Origin: JAJRXR01 sp041402005
Lineage (GTDB): Bacteria > Planctomycetota > Phycisphaerae > Phycisphaerales > UBA1924
Length of the DNA: 64,000 nt
Assembly: GCA_041402005.1 (NCBI GenBank)
Contig: JAWKTB010000007.1
Coordinates: forward strand, 62,001 to 126,000
Direction: 5' to 3'
Part shown: positions 50,980 to 61,000 of the stretch, one piece after another
Numbering within the stretch: position 1 is the first letter of the stretch
How the letters are laid out: every line of letters begins with the position of its first letter
Program-made: the position numbers and the translations under genes
The notes under the pieces: model-generated
What the model saw: the letters and a program-made list of their open reading frames with translations, nothing else
Told to the model about the DNA's origin: nothing
The model's database searches: none

Positions 50980-52761
50980 TCACCCCGACCCGAACGCGAT
51001 CATGAACGCCAGCACATCCGAGAAATCGAGCGCCCAATCACCGGTCAAGTCCGCGACCGGAGACCCCGCCCCGAACGCCTGCAACAGCACGAGCACGTCC
51101 AGGTAGTTGAGGTCCCCAGATCCGTCCAGGTCCGCCACGCTGAAGGGCGCCCGAACCGTCACGATCTGGTTTGGCGCCACATCCACGAGCGTCGTGTACG
51201 TCCCGTCGTTCCAGCGGACGCGCAGCGCCTCGACCGTCGTCGAGTCGCCCAGCCCGAAGTGGGCGCCCGCCTCGCCCGTCGTGCAGTGATCGGTGCGCCC
51301 GTAGACGGGTTCGATCCACTCCCCGGCGTCCGTCACCGCCGTCACCAGCGCCCCGTGCCCGTCGGGCGCGAGCGAGGGCCTCGCCGAGGTGTCCAGGTTT
51401 ACCCGCAACCACGACAGCCCCGTCGGCGTCGGCTCGCCCGGCGTCAGCGTGTCGTTGCGGTACATGATCAGGGGCTGGCCCGCACGCAGGATCAGGACGT
51501 CCTCGTCCCCGTCGTTGTCCATGTCGAAGGTGATCAGGCCCCGTCCCTGGCCCGTCTCCGCGACGCCGCACGCGTCGGTCGTGTTGAAGAACGACTCGGC
51601 GCCGATGTTCTTCCAGATCGTGGTCGCGTCGCTGACCCAGAGCTGGTTGAACCCGTTGGTGCAGGCGACGTCCTCGAGCCCGTCGAGGTCGAGGTCGCAC
51701 ATCAGCGTGCCCCACGCCCACCCGCCGTTCATCACCCCCGCCTCGGGCGCGACATCGACGAACGACCCGTCCGCCTGCTGCACCATGAGCTGGTTGCCCG
51801 GCCCCTCCAGGAACGGGTAGTACGCCCCCGAGACGTACAGGTCGATCAGCCCGTCGTTGTTGACGTCGCCGAACGACGCCCCCATCGCGTTGTTGAACGC
51901 CTCGACGAGCCCCGACGTCTGCGTGAACGACGTCCCGGCGTTGTTCACGAAGTACCGGCTCGTCCCCGTGTCCCCGATCACCACCAGTTCCGGGTACGCA
52001 TCCCCGTTCATGTCGATCCACACCGGGAAGAACCCGTTGACGCCCGTGAACTCGAGCCCCATCGCCGTCGTCACGTCGGTGAACGTGTACGCCCCGTCCT
52101 GGCCCGGCCCGTCGTTGCGGAACAGGCGGTTGTTCGAGGCCTGGTACCAGTACGCGCAGACGAACAGGTCGAGGTCCCCGTCGAGGTCGTAGTCCCCCCA
52201 CCCCGAGCCCGACATCCGGTAGAAACTCTCGGTGCGCAGGACGTTCACGCCCGCGTCCTGTGCGACGTCCGTGAAGCTCGCCTCGCGCTGGGCGAAGTTG
52301 TTGCGGTACAGCTTCATCTGCGAGCCGACGGGCGGGGCGTCTCCGGGCCCGCTCGCCGTCACGAAGATATCGAGGTCCCCGTCCTTGTCGTAGTCGGCAA
52401 CCGAGGCGCCGAACGCGTGCTGCGTCGCGCCAAGCCCCCACGACGCCGCCTCGTCGACGAAGACCGCCTGCCCGCTCGCGTCGAGCCCCTGGTTGATGAA
52501 CAAGGCGTCGGGCGCCCCGCCACCCCCAAGCACGAAGACGTCCGTCCACCCGTCACGGTTGAAGTCCCCGACGGCGCCACCGGCGCTGTCGAAGCCCAGG
52601 AAGGTCATGTTGCCGATCAGGTTCGAGTGCGTCAGCCCCGACGCCAGCGTGCAGTCCGTGAACTGCAGCAACTGTGCCTGAGACGGTGCAGCGCACGCGA
52701 TCGCCAGGACGACAACCGGCACGAACCGGTCCACGGCCATGACGCGTCCCCACGACGCCAC
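50980..52761 (-). CDS. CRTAC1/FG-GAP repeat protein with GC-type dockerin tail
   Basis: The 593-residue secreted protein has a signal peptide (RFVPVVVLAIACAAPSQAQ). It has at least six calcium-binding-type FG-GAP blades, each with a D-x-x-x-D-G-x-x-D loop (DFNRDGWTD, DYDKDGDLD, DYDLDGDLD, DVNNDGLID, DLDLDGLED, DMDNDGDED) between residues 65 and 410. An ASPIC/UnbV-type domain with EALRVRWNDGT follows, about 455-530. The C-terminus holds DLDGSGDLNYLDVLVLLQAFG and DFSDVLAFMIAFGSG, the GC-type dockerin repeats. It is probably a beta-propeller surface protein. ATG 52761 or 52740 could be the start. Confidence 0.9.
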   Translation of the reverse strand: MASWGRVMAVDRFVPVVVLAIACAAPSQAQLLQFTDCTLASGLTHSNLIGNMTFLGFDSAGGAVGDFNRDGWTDVFVLGGGGAPDALFINQGLDASGQAVFVDEAASWGLGATQHAFGASVADYDKDGDLDIFVTASGPGDAPPVGSQMKLYRNNFAQREASFTDVAQDAGVNVLRTESFYRMSGSGWGDYDLDGDLDLFVCAYWYQASNNRLFRNDGPGQDGAYTFTDVTTAMGLEFTGVNGFFPVWIDMNGDAYPELVVIGDTGTSRYFVNNAGTSFTQTSGLVEAFNNAMGASFGDVNNDGLIDLYVSGAYYPFLEGPGNQLMVQQADGSFVDVAPEAGVMNGGWAWGTLMCDLDLDGLEDVACTNGFNQLWVSDATTIWKNIGAESFFNTTDACGVAETGQGRGLITFDMDNDGDEDVLILRAGQPLIMYRNDTLTPGEPTPTGLSWLRVNLDTSARPSLAPDGHGALVTAVTDAGEWIEPVYGRTDHCTTGEAGAHFGLGDSTTVEALRVRWNDGTYTTLVDVAPNQIVTVRAPFSVADLDGSGDLNYLDVLVLLQAFGAGSPVADLTGDWALDFSDVLAFMIAFGSG

Positions 52762-53034
52762 GCGAGAGGGTCCTGCCCGAGCAGCGCCAGTCCAAAAGAT
52801 GTCGAGCCGCGGGAGCGCCCCGTCATGCCGCGATCAGCGCCGCGGTGAGACCCATGACATCGCGCCAGCCGGGCGGGAGAACCCCGCCGGCAGAGACCCA
52901 GTTCCCCACGACGCCGCCCTCTCGGGCGACGACTCACCTTTACCGCGCCGGGCCGGATCGGGCAAGGGGAAACTGGCTCCAGGAGCGTCCTCGGGGCCTC
53001 CACGAGGGGCCCCCGCCCCGAGCTACCGTTGGCG
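52762..53034. other. Divergent intergenic region
   Basis: The gap holds the start regions of two divergent genes. On the minus strand about 52868-52890 lies a strong GC hairpin (GCCGGCGGG/CCCGCCCGGC). A 30-codon minus-strand frame near 52850-52935 reads protein-like but has no clear ribosome-binding site. No known riboswitch was recognised. Confidence 0.35.
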
Positions 53035-54601
53035 ATGCCCACCCCGGACGACGCCGCCGACACCCCGCCCATCGACTCGGGCGCCGAACTCCGGGCCTCG
53101 GGCGATCGCGTCCTGGCCTGGGCCGCGTCGTACCTCGCCTCGCTCGCGTCCCGCCCGGTCCGCTCGCCCACCCAGCCGGGCGACCTGCTCGCGAACCTCC
53201 CCGGGCGCCCGCCCGAGCACGCGCCGCCCGACCAGGGCGCCGAGCTGGACGCGATCCTCCACGACCTCGATGAGCTGATCCTGCCCCGCCTCGTCCACTG
53301 GCAGTCCCCCAACTTCTTCGCCTTCTTCCCCTGCAACCACTCGCCCCCCGCGATCCTCGCCGAGATCGTCAGCGCCGCCCTGAACGTCAACGGCATGAAC
53401 TGGGCGACCTCGCCCGCCGCCACCGAGCTCGAGACCCGCCTCCTCGACTGGATGGCGAACGCCTTCGCACTGCCCCCCTGCTTCCATTCCGACGCGGACA
53501 ACGACGGGTTGGGCGGCGGGGGCGTCATCCAGGTCACCGCCTCGGACGCGACGCTCGTCGCCCTGCTCGCCGCGCGTCACAAGGCCAGGCGCCTCGCGGG
53601 CGCCGGCGCATCGGACGCCGACCTCGTGCGCCGGGAGTTCTGCGTCATCACCAGCGCAGGCGCACTCCTCGGTCACGAAGGCGGCGATGATCGCGGGCAT
53701 CGCCTCAGGCCCCGACGACCGCCGCCACGTCCCTCTCGTGCGCACGGACAGGGCCGGTCGCATGGACCTCGACGACCTGACGCGTATCGCGCGCGAGCAG
53801 CTCGCCCAAGACGCGCCCGCCCCCATCTTCGCCTGTGCCACCCTCGGCACGACCTCGACGGGCGCGTTCGACGACGTCAAGGCCATCCGCGATCGCCTCG
53901 ACCAGGTCTCGCGCGACCTCACGGGCAAGCCCTGGGACGGGTGGCTCCACGCCGACGCCGCCTGGGCCGGCGCCGCCCTGGTCTGCCCCGAGCACCGCCA
54001 CCTCGGCGCAGGCCTCGAGCACGCCGACTCCCTGTGCATCAACCCCCACAAGTGGCTCCTGACCAACTTCGACTGCGACCTCTTCTGGACGCGATCGCGG
54101 CGGGACGTCATCGCCGCCCTCTCGCTGACCCCCGAGTACCTCCGCAACGACGCCTCCGAGCGGGGCGACGTCATCGACTACCGCGACTGGCAGGTCCCCC
54201 TGGGTCGGCGCTTCCGCGCCCTCAAGCTCTGGTTCGTGCTGCGTATGTATGGCCTCGACGCCCTGCGCGCGCACATCCGCCGACACGTCGCGCTCGCCGA
54301 GTGGCTCGAGGCGAAGATCGCGCAGGACGACCGCTTCGAGCTCGCCGCCCCGCGCTCGCTCGCGCTCGTCTGCCTCCGCCTGCGCGCCGGCGACGACGCG
54401 ACCGCCGCCCTCCTCGAACGCGTCAACGCGACCGGCGAGGTCTTCCTCTCACACACCCGCCTGCCCACCTCGGGCGACGGGCCCGGCGCCTACGTCATCC
54501 GCGTCGCCATCGGCGCCACGCTCACCGCTCGGGCGCACGTCGAGGCCCTCTGGCGCCTGCTGTGCGCCGAGGCGGACGCGGTGCTAGGCTCCCCGCCATG
54601 A
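53035..54601 (+). pseudogene. PLP-dependent decarboxylase (group II), frameshifted
   Basis: The N-terminal part (53035 to about 53655) contains HWQSPNFFAFFPCNHSPPAILAE and GMNWATSPAATELE, typical of aromatic-L-amino-acid/glutamate-type decarboxylases. The frame then shifts by one base near 53655, where SAQAHSSVTKAAMIAGI is expected. The rest reads in another frame to 54601: LGTTSTGAFDDV, WLHADAAWAG with the cofactor Asp, and CINPHKWLLTNFDC with the PLP lysine. Both halves are well conserved, so either the gene is newly broken or a single-base sequence error is present. The final TGA overlaps the ATG of the next gene. Confidence 0.85.
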
Positions 54602-55203
54602 CCCCCCGCGCCCGCAGGCTGACCTGGATCGCGCCGCTCGTCGTCGCCGCCCTCCTGGGTGGATGCCGAGCGCCGGGCGACCAAGTGAGCGTCGGCGTCG
54701 CCCCGGGCGACTACGCCCGGGCCTTCGACCAGACCCGCGATGTGCTCGCCGAGTACCGCTTCACCCTCGAGCGCGTCGACGCGAGGGCGGGCGTCATCAC
54801 GACCCAGCCAAAGGCGACGACGGGGCTCGCCACGCCCTGGGACCGTGATCAGTCCTCGCTGCGGGACGAGTGGGCGGACCTGGTGAACGAGCACGAGCGA
54901 CAGGTCCGCGTCACCTTCGTGCCGACGGGAACGGGTGAGGAGCCCGCCGACCGCTCGCCCGAGGTCGATCTGCGCGAGCTGGACGCGCCCCTCGAGGCCC
55001 GCTTCGAGGTGACGGTCCTGCAGGTCAGCGTGCCCGGGCGCCGGATCGAGCCATCCGCGATTGGGCTGAGCTCGCGCTGGACCGACCCGCAGATGGCCAG
55101 GCGTGGCGTGGGCCCGGCGGATCGCGTTCCGCTGCGCGCCGACGACGAGCTGGCGGCCCGCCTCGCGGACGCGCTGCGCCGTCGTCTCGAAGCCTCTGAA
55201 TGA
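54598..55203 (+). CDS. Lipoprotein of unknown function
   Basis: The 201-residue product starts with MTPRARRLTWIAPLVVAALLGGC, a lipoprotein signal with the lipobox LLGGC. The mature part has ARAFDQTRDVLAEYRFTLERVDARAGVITTQPK, resembling small outer-membrane-associated lipoproteins that start with a helix and strand. It is probably held at the outer membrane. The ATG overlaps the TGA of the frameshifted decarboxylase, so it is translated from the same mRNA. Family not recognised. Confidence 0.75.
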   Translation: MTPRARRLTWIAPLVVAALLGGCRAPGDQVSVGVAPGDYARAFDQTRDVLAEYRFTLERVDARAGVITTQPKATTGLATPWDRDQSSLRDEWADLVNEHERQVRVTFVPTGTGEEPADRSPEVDLRELDAPLEARFEVTVLQVSVPGRRIEPSAIGLSSRWTDPQMARRGVGPADRVPLRADDELAARLADALRRRLEASE

Positions 55204-55216
55204 TGCTTCGCCACCC

Positions 55217-56098
55217 CTAGCACACACGAACAGGGACCGCGCTGTTCTTGGACTCGAGCTGAACGCTCGGTCGCGCCCGACGTTCCTCGGGTTCGCTGAG
55301 CAGCGCCGCCCCGCGCGCCGTCCATCCCAGAGCACGGGCGACCAGCTCGCCCCGCGTCGACGCCCCGAGCTTGCGGTGCAGGTTCTTCACGTGGTCATGC
55401 ACCGTGTGCGGGCTGCGCCCGATTCGCTCGGCGATCAGTCGCACGCTCAACCCCGCCACCAGGTGCTCGAGGACGACCGTCTCGCGATCCGTCAGCCAGG
55501 GACTCTGCCCGGCCTCGCCTGGGCCGAGGGCCAGGGCGGCGCGCGTGCCCAGGATGGGGAGCACGCTCCGCAGGACGCCCTGCACCTCCTCGACGCGCGT
55601 GCCATGCTCGCGATCGAGGGCGACCAGGCACTCGACGACCCGCTCCGCGCCGACGCCCTCCAGGAGCAGCGACGCCGTGACGATCTCGCCGACCTCAAGC
55701 CCTTGCCAGAGGCGTCCGCGCCCGTCCCCGTTTGACGCGGGCGACGCCGAGCGCAAACGCCCGATCTGGGCGCCGCCCCGCGCTGCACGGGACGGGACCA
55801 GCGAGCCCAGACGGAACTCCCGCTCGATCCGCGAGCGCACGCGCAGGGTCGCGGTGTCGCTGCTCGCCTCGTCCGAGCCGACGCGGACGCCCGCGGCTTC
55901 GAGCGCCGCCGGCGCGCTGCCGGCGCTCCCCAGCCAGATCAGGACGCAGGCGCTGTGCACCCCCTCGAGCCCGCCCAGACGCTTGGCGACCCGGTCAGCC
56001 CAGTCGGGCGTCGCAACGGCGGGCAGAGTGAAGATCGAGGCGGTGAGCTTGGCGGTCTGACGCAGGATGCTGTCGAGATTGTCGGGACCTGAGTTCAC
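55217..56098 (-). CDS. LuxR-family transcriptional regulator
   Basis: GTG 56098 (VNSGPDNLDSIL) gives 293 residues; an earlier start at 56224 would add a low-complexity head. The C-terminal LuxR/GerE helix-turn-helix is clear: LTDRETVVLEHLVAGLSVRLIAERIGRSPHTVHDHVKNLHRKLGA, about residues 215-260. The N-terminal 190 residues are a presumed sensory domain with no recognised family. A short C-terminal tail follows. It is convergent with the lipoprotein gene and divergent from the gene at 56547. Confidence 0.88.
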   Translation of the reverse strand: MNSGPDNLDSILRQTAKLTASIFTLPAVATPDWADRVAKRLGGLEGVHSACVLIWLGSAGSAPAALEAAGVRVGSDEASSDTATLRVRSRIEREFRLGSLVPSRAARGGAQIGRLRSASPASNGDGRGRLWQGLEVGEIVTASLLLEGVGAERVVECLVALDREHGTRVEEVQGVLRSVLPILGTRAALALGPGEAGQSPWLTDRETVVLEHLVAGLSVRLIAERIGRSPHTVHDHVKNLHRKLGASTRGELVARALGWTARGAALLSEPEERRARPSVQLESKNSAVPVRVC

Positions 56099-56546
56099 CC
56101 TCGCGGCCCTTTCGCAGAGAGGATCTCTCGCCCCGATGATCGGGGACGAGGGGTGACCCCGTCTCGGACGCCGGTCCTCCCATCCCTCTCCCGCGAATTG
56201 GCCTCGGCGACCGAGGGGAACCACCCGAATGGTATCAGCACGGGAGGGAGAAATGCCGCCGTGAGGCGGGTTTGAGGCGTATCCCCCATTTCAAGGGAAA
56301 GGGCTATCAGCGAATCCGCCCATGTTTCCATCCCACCCGGGAGGGGCGGATGGTCCCGAACAACCGGGCCAGACGGCAATTCCGGCACAAATTGCCAGGG
56401 GTGGTGGCCCACTGGCCTTCCGTGAGGCACATTGGCCTTGCGTGGCCGGTTCAGGGCGGCCCACGTGGGACTGGGGTCGTTTTCTCAGAGCCCCGGAGGT
56501 CCAGGCTGGCTTCGTGTGGCCGGCTCCAGGGACGGATGGGAACTCC
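56099..56546. other. Long non-coding gap with short direct repeats
   Basis: This 448-base gap between divergent genes has lower GC than most of the window. A repeat of GTGGCCGGTTCAGGG-type sequence occurs near 56442-56456 and GTGGCCGGCTCCAGGG near 56516-56531. TGGCCTT is repeated nearby. They could be regulator-binding sites. No gene was found. Confidence 0.45.
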
Positions 56547-57194
56547 ATGCGCGCACCGTCGCCGCACATCGGATTTCGGTTTGTCACGGGCGGGTGGCAG
56601 GCGAGCGTCCTCCAGACGCTCGAGGACCGTCACCTTGTCGCGTGGTCGTCGTCGGCGCGTCAGCGGACCGAGTTCGCGGCGGGCCTGACGCAGTTCCTCG
56701 CGACCCAGCCCGGCCTCGCGCTGTGCGTCCTCCAGGGACGCGCGATCACCACGCTCGACGCCCTCTGCCAGCAGCTCGAACGCCAGATCCCGGGCCCGCC
56801 CCTGGATCGACGCATCGGGGGCACGCGCGGCCTGACCGCGCTCCTGCGCGAGCACAGCCCGCTGCCCGGGCGCCCCGCGCCACGCCAGCGCGTCATCCTC
56901 TGGAACGACGCCGACATCCTCCTGCGCGCCGACGAGGAGCTCTTCGGGCGCGTCGCGGACGTGATCAGCGGGACCGCCGCCGAGATGGAGTTCGCCTCGG
57001 ACGACCACCTGCTCGTGCAGCGTGGGGTGTACGTGGGCGGGCCCATGCTGGAGGCGTACGCCTCCGACCCGCGTGGGCAGTTCCAGCGTTGGCACTCGAC
57101 GGGGGACGACGAGGCGTTCTGGGCGATCGTCTCGGGGCTGGACCGCCCGCCGATGGCCCGTGAGCCGATCGAGCGGATCCTCGGGCGTCGGTAA
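56547..57194 (+). CDS. Hypothetical protein
   Basis: ATG 56547 (MRAPSPHIGFRFVTGG) gives 215 residues. A longer in-frame start at 56322 would cross the low-GC gap and is rejected. The protein is soluble, with LWNDADILLRADEELFGRVADVI near the middle and GQFQRWHSTGDDEAFWAI near the end. No TM, no recognised motif. It is divergent from the LuxR regulator, across the gap with direct repeats, so it could be its target. Confidence 0.65.
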   Translation: MRAPSPHIGFRFVTGGWQASVLQTLEDRHLVAWSSSARQRTEFAAGLTQFLATQPGLALCVLQGRAITTLDALCQQLERQIPGPPLDRRIGGTRGLTALLREHSPLPGRPAPRQRVILWNDADILLRADEELFGRVADVISGTAAEMEFASDDHLLVQRGVYVGGPMLEAYASDPRGQFQRWHSTGDDEAFWAIVSGLDRPPMAREPIERILGRR

Positions 57195-57258
57195 GGCCTC
57201 GGATTCCACGTCATCTGGATGGGCTTGACTCGGGGCCGACCCCGAGCTTTGGTGGCCC

Positions 57259-58002
57259 GTGCGCATCATCGCCGGCGAGTTCCGAAGACGCCTGCTCGAG
57301 GGCCCGCCCAAGGGGGCGACGACCCGCCCGCTGCCCGACTCGGTCCGCGAGGCGATCTTCAACCTCTTGCGTGGGCATTTCGAGGACGCGGACGTGCTCG
57401 ATCTGTTCGCGGGGACCGGGTCGTTCGGGCTTGAGGCGGTCTCGCGTGGCGCTCGGCGGGTCGTGATGGTCGAGCGCGACAAGCGGGTCGCGGAGGTGCT
57501 GTCGCGCAACGCCGCCACCATCGGCGCCGAGTCGCGCGTCGAGGTCGTCGTCTCGGACGCCCTGGGCCCGGCGGCGCTCAACCGGTGCCCAAGGCCGGCG
57601 CACATCATCTTCCTCGATCCGCCCTACGACCTGGTGCGCGACCCCGCGGTGTGGCCCCGCGTGCGCGCGCAGGCCGAGCGCCTGGCGTCGATGCTCACGC
57701 CGACGGGGTACCTGCTCCTGCGCACTCCCCACCCGTTCTCGCACGAGCTGGACCCGGAGTCGGGCGAGGCGGTCGCGCCGGCGGAGGCGAAGCGACGCAA
57801 GCGCGAGCGCCAGGCCCAGGCGTTCGACGAGGCGTTCGAGTCCGAGGCGGAGGAGCTCACGCCCACGCCCGGGCGGCGTCTGCGCCCCGTCAGCCTCGCT
57901 CTTGGGGGCGCGGTCGGGCCCGAGACGCACGCGTACGGGAGCACGGCGGTCCACCTGTACATGCGTGCGGACGCGGGCGGGCCCGGGGCGCCCGGGGCGT
58001 AA
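57259..58002 (+). CDS. rsmD: 16S rRNA (guanine-966-N2)-methyltransferase RsmD
   Basis: RsmD methylates G966 of 16S rRNA. The 247-residue protein shows MRIIAGEFRRRLLEGPP and TRPLPDSVREAIFNLL, the family opening; SAM-binding DLFAGTGSFGLEAVSRGA; and the catalytic FLDPPYDL. A C-terminal extension of about 60 residues is unusual, with an Arg/Lys/Glu-rich block (EAKRRKRERQAQAF). The start is GTG 57259, giving the conserved RIIAG. It is followed at 10 bases by the helicase gene. Confidence 0.93.
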   Translation: MRIIAGEFRRRLLEGPPKGATTRPLPDSVREAIFNLLRGHFEDADVLDLFAGTGSFGLEAVSRGARRVVMVERDKRVAEVLSRNAATIGAESRVEVVVSDALGPAALNRCPRPAHIIFLDPPYDLVRDPAVWPRVRAQAERLASMLTPTGYLLLRTPHPFSHELDPESGEAVAPAEAKRRKRERQAQAFDEAFESEAEELTPTPGRRLRPVSLALGGAVGPETHAYGSTAVHLYMRADAGGPGAPGA

Positions 58003-58011
58003 ACTCGTCGC

Positions 58012-61000
58012 GTGAAGGATCCGCTCGAAGGCCTGAACGACGCCCAGCGTGAGGCGGTGACGCACGACGCCTCGCCCCTGGCGGTGTTGGCGGGCCCGGG
58101 CACGGGCAAGACGCGGGTGATCACGTGCCGCGTGGCGCACATGATCGAGGCGCGGGGCGTCGAGCCCGAGCGCATCGTCGCGCTGACGTTCACGAACAAG
58201 GCGGGCGAGGAGCTGCGAGATCGTCTGGGGGAGTTGCTGTCGCGCTCGGTCGCGGAGCGCGTGCACTGCTTCACGTTCCACGCGTTCGGGCGTCGCCTGC
58301 TGCGACGCTTCGCGGACATCGCGCGAATGCCCCTCGAGCCCCACCTGATGGACTCGGCCCAGGAGCGTCGCCTGCTGACGGACCTCGTCGAGCGCGAGGG
58401 GCATTTCCGCGCGTACGCGGGTGAGGGGGTGGAGGCCGCGATCGAGCGCACGCGCCGGGTGATGCGCGACCTCGACCACCGGGCGATCGCGCCCGAGGAG
58501 GCGCTCGCGCGGGCGGAGTCTCGGATCAAGGAGATCGGCGAGGACCCGGAGCGCGCGGACGAGCGAGCCGAGCTGCGCCGCTTCGTCGAGGCGGCTCGTC
58601 TGGCGTCGGCGTTCGCGCGCGAGCGCGGGGCGCGGGGATGGGTGGAGTACTCGGACATGATCCTGCGTCCGATCCAGCTCTTGCGAGAGAGCGAGATCGT
58701 GCGCGACATGTGCCGAGGCGACTACCGCCACTTCGTCGTGGACGAGTTCCAGGACGTCGATCGGGCGCAGATCGAGCTGCTCAAGGCGCTCGCCCCGCCC
58801 GAGTCGAACCCGGACCTGTGCGTCGTCGGGGACGACGACCAGTCGATCTACGCCTTCCGGGGCGCGGACGAGCTTGCGTTCGAGCGGTTCGGCGGCGCCT
58901 GGGCGAACGGGCGCACGATCGCGCTGCGCGAGAGCTACCGGTCGGAGCGTCCGGTGCTGGCGGCGGCCCAGGCGATCATCGAGAACGCCGCGTCACGCTT
59001 CGCGCCCGAGAAAGTCGTCGAGCGCGCGGAGGCGCTCAAGGACGTCCCCGAGGCGGCGGGCGCGGGCGTGGAGGTCGTGCGTCTTGACGACTGGCGCGAG
59101 GACGGGGAGGTGATCGCCGCGATGATCCGGGCGGAGGTCGCGCGGAACGGGGATCGGGAATACCGCGATTTCGCGGTCATCGCGCGAAATCACGGCGACC
59201 TCGGACGGATTCATCAGGCGCTCGAGGTCGAGGGCGTGCCCGCCCGGATCGCGCGCCCGCCGAGCCCCTTCGAGGACGAGGGCGTCAAGGACGTGATGGC
59301 GTGGGTGGAGCTGACGCTCGACCCCGGCGCGACGTGGGCCGCGGCTCGCCTGCTCCGACGCCCACCCCTGAGCGTGGACGCGACGCGCCTGGGTGAGCTG
59401 GAGCGCACGTACCGGGGGCAGCGCTCGCGAGCCGAGGCGGGGCAGGAGGGCGTCGAGGATCCGGGCCCCTACCCGGCGTGGCTCGCGTCGGCGGGCGCGT
59501 CGGACGCGACGCTGGCGCCGACGATGGAGCGACTGGCGTCGATGCACGCGGCGTTCGTGGACCTCGCGGGTCGGGCGCCCGCGGACGAGACGCTCGGCGA
59601 GATCATCAGGCAGACCGGCGTCGCCCACGCCGAGCTGCTGGACTCGCGCGAGCGCACGCGACGCGTCGTTGCGCTGGTCTCGGTGATCCGCTTCGCGCGT
59701 CAGCGGCATGCGCGCCTCGACCCCCCGGGCGATCTGCGCTCGTTCTGGCGGTACCTGGGCGAGCTGGACCCGAAGGAGCGCGAGCGGGCGGCGGGCGACC
59801 CGGGCGAGACGCTCGAGCCCGAGGCCGCGGAGGACGGGGGCGAGGACGTGGTGACGCTGCTGACGGCCCATGCCTCCAAGGGCCTGGAGTTCGACACGGT
59901 GCTCCTGCCCCGGGTCACGCCCCTGGGGTACCCGACGAAGGAGCACGACGAGGGGGAGGCGCTGCCCGCGTGCGTTGTCGAGGACGAGGCCCGCGAGGGC
60001 GCAAGGCGCGACGAGGAACGCCGTGTGTTTTACGTGGCATGCACGCGGGCGAAGCGACGCCTCGTGCTGCTCGCGAAGCTGCCCAAGGGCAAGTCGAGCG
60101 CGACGCACTACACGCTGGAGCTGCTCGACAAGGGGCTCGCGTCGGACCGCGACGCGGGGGACGTCCGTCGTGAAGCCCACGAGGCGGGCGTCGCGGGGAC
60201 GCAGTCCGACGCCCTGCGGCGCGAGGCGGCGGCGTACGCGGCCCATCGGGGCGCGTCGGTCGTGCTCGCCGACGCGAGGCGGGAGGTCCGGCTCGATGCC
60301 GCGGGGGCGCTGGAGCTGGCGGGCCTCGGGGGTGATGTCGTGAAATCGGGCCAGACGCTCGAACTGGCGGCGTGGCGCATGGCGCTGATCGCACACGTCG
60401 AGCGGACGGGTCAGACGCCGACATGGGCGAAGGAGCACGGGCTCGCGGACGAGGCGCAGCGTTTGTGCGCGCCGGGCGAGGCGGCAACGTCGGGCGTGAT
60501 CGCGTTCCCGCCGATGAAGGCGCCCCTCCGCCTGAGCTACACGAGCGTGAAGGAGTACAACGACTGCCCGCGTTGCTTCTACGTGCGTCGGGTGCTGGAG
60601 CTGGAGGAGTCGAAGGGGGCGCCTCAGCGCGTGGGCGAGGTGGTGCACAAGGCGCTCGAGAAGCACGTGGGCGAGATGGCGGCGGCGGAGGCGGAGGGAC
60701 GCGAGGGGCCGGGGGTCGAGGCGCTGCTCTCATGCGCGCGCGAGCTGTTCTTCCGCGCGACGCCCCCCGGCGAGGAGGTCGATCGACGCCTGCTCGCGCA
60801 GGTCGAGGCGCAGACCAAGGCGGCGGCGGACATGCTCGAGCACGACAAGGCCCACGTCCTCGAGGTCGAGCGCGTCGTCAGGTTCCCCTTCGAGCACGAC
60901 GGGCAGACGCACGAGTTCACCGCCAAGCTCGACCGCGTGGACCAGCTCTCGGACGAGGGCGGGCGCACGTCGTTGCGGATCGTGGACTACAAGACGGGGC

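Noticed and set aside
52850..52935. Minus-strand 30-codon frame or riboswitch-like leader
   Set aside because: No ribosome-binding site or recognisable riboswitch core; only a GC hairpin is supported.
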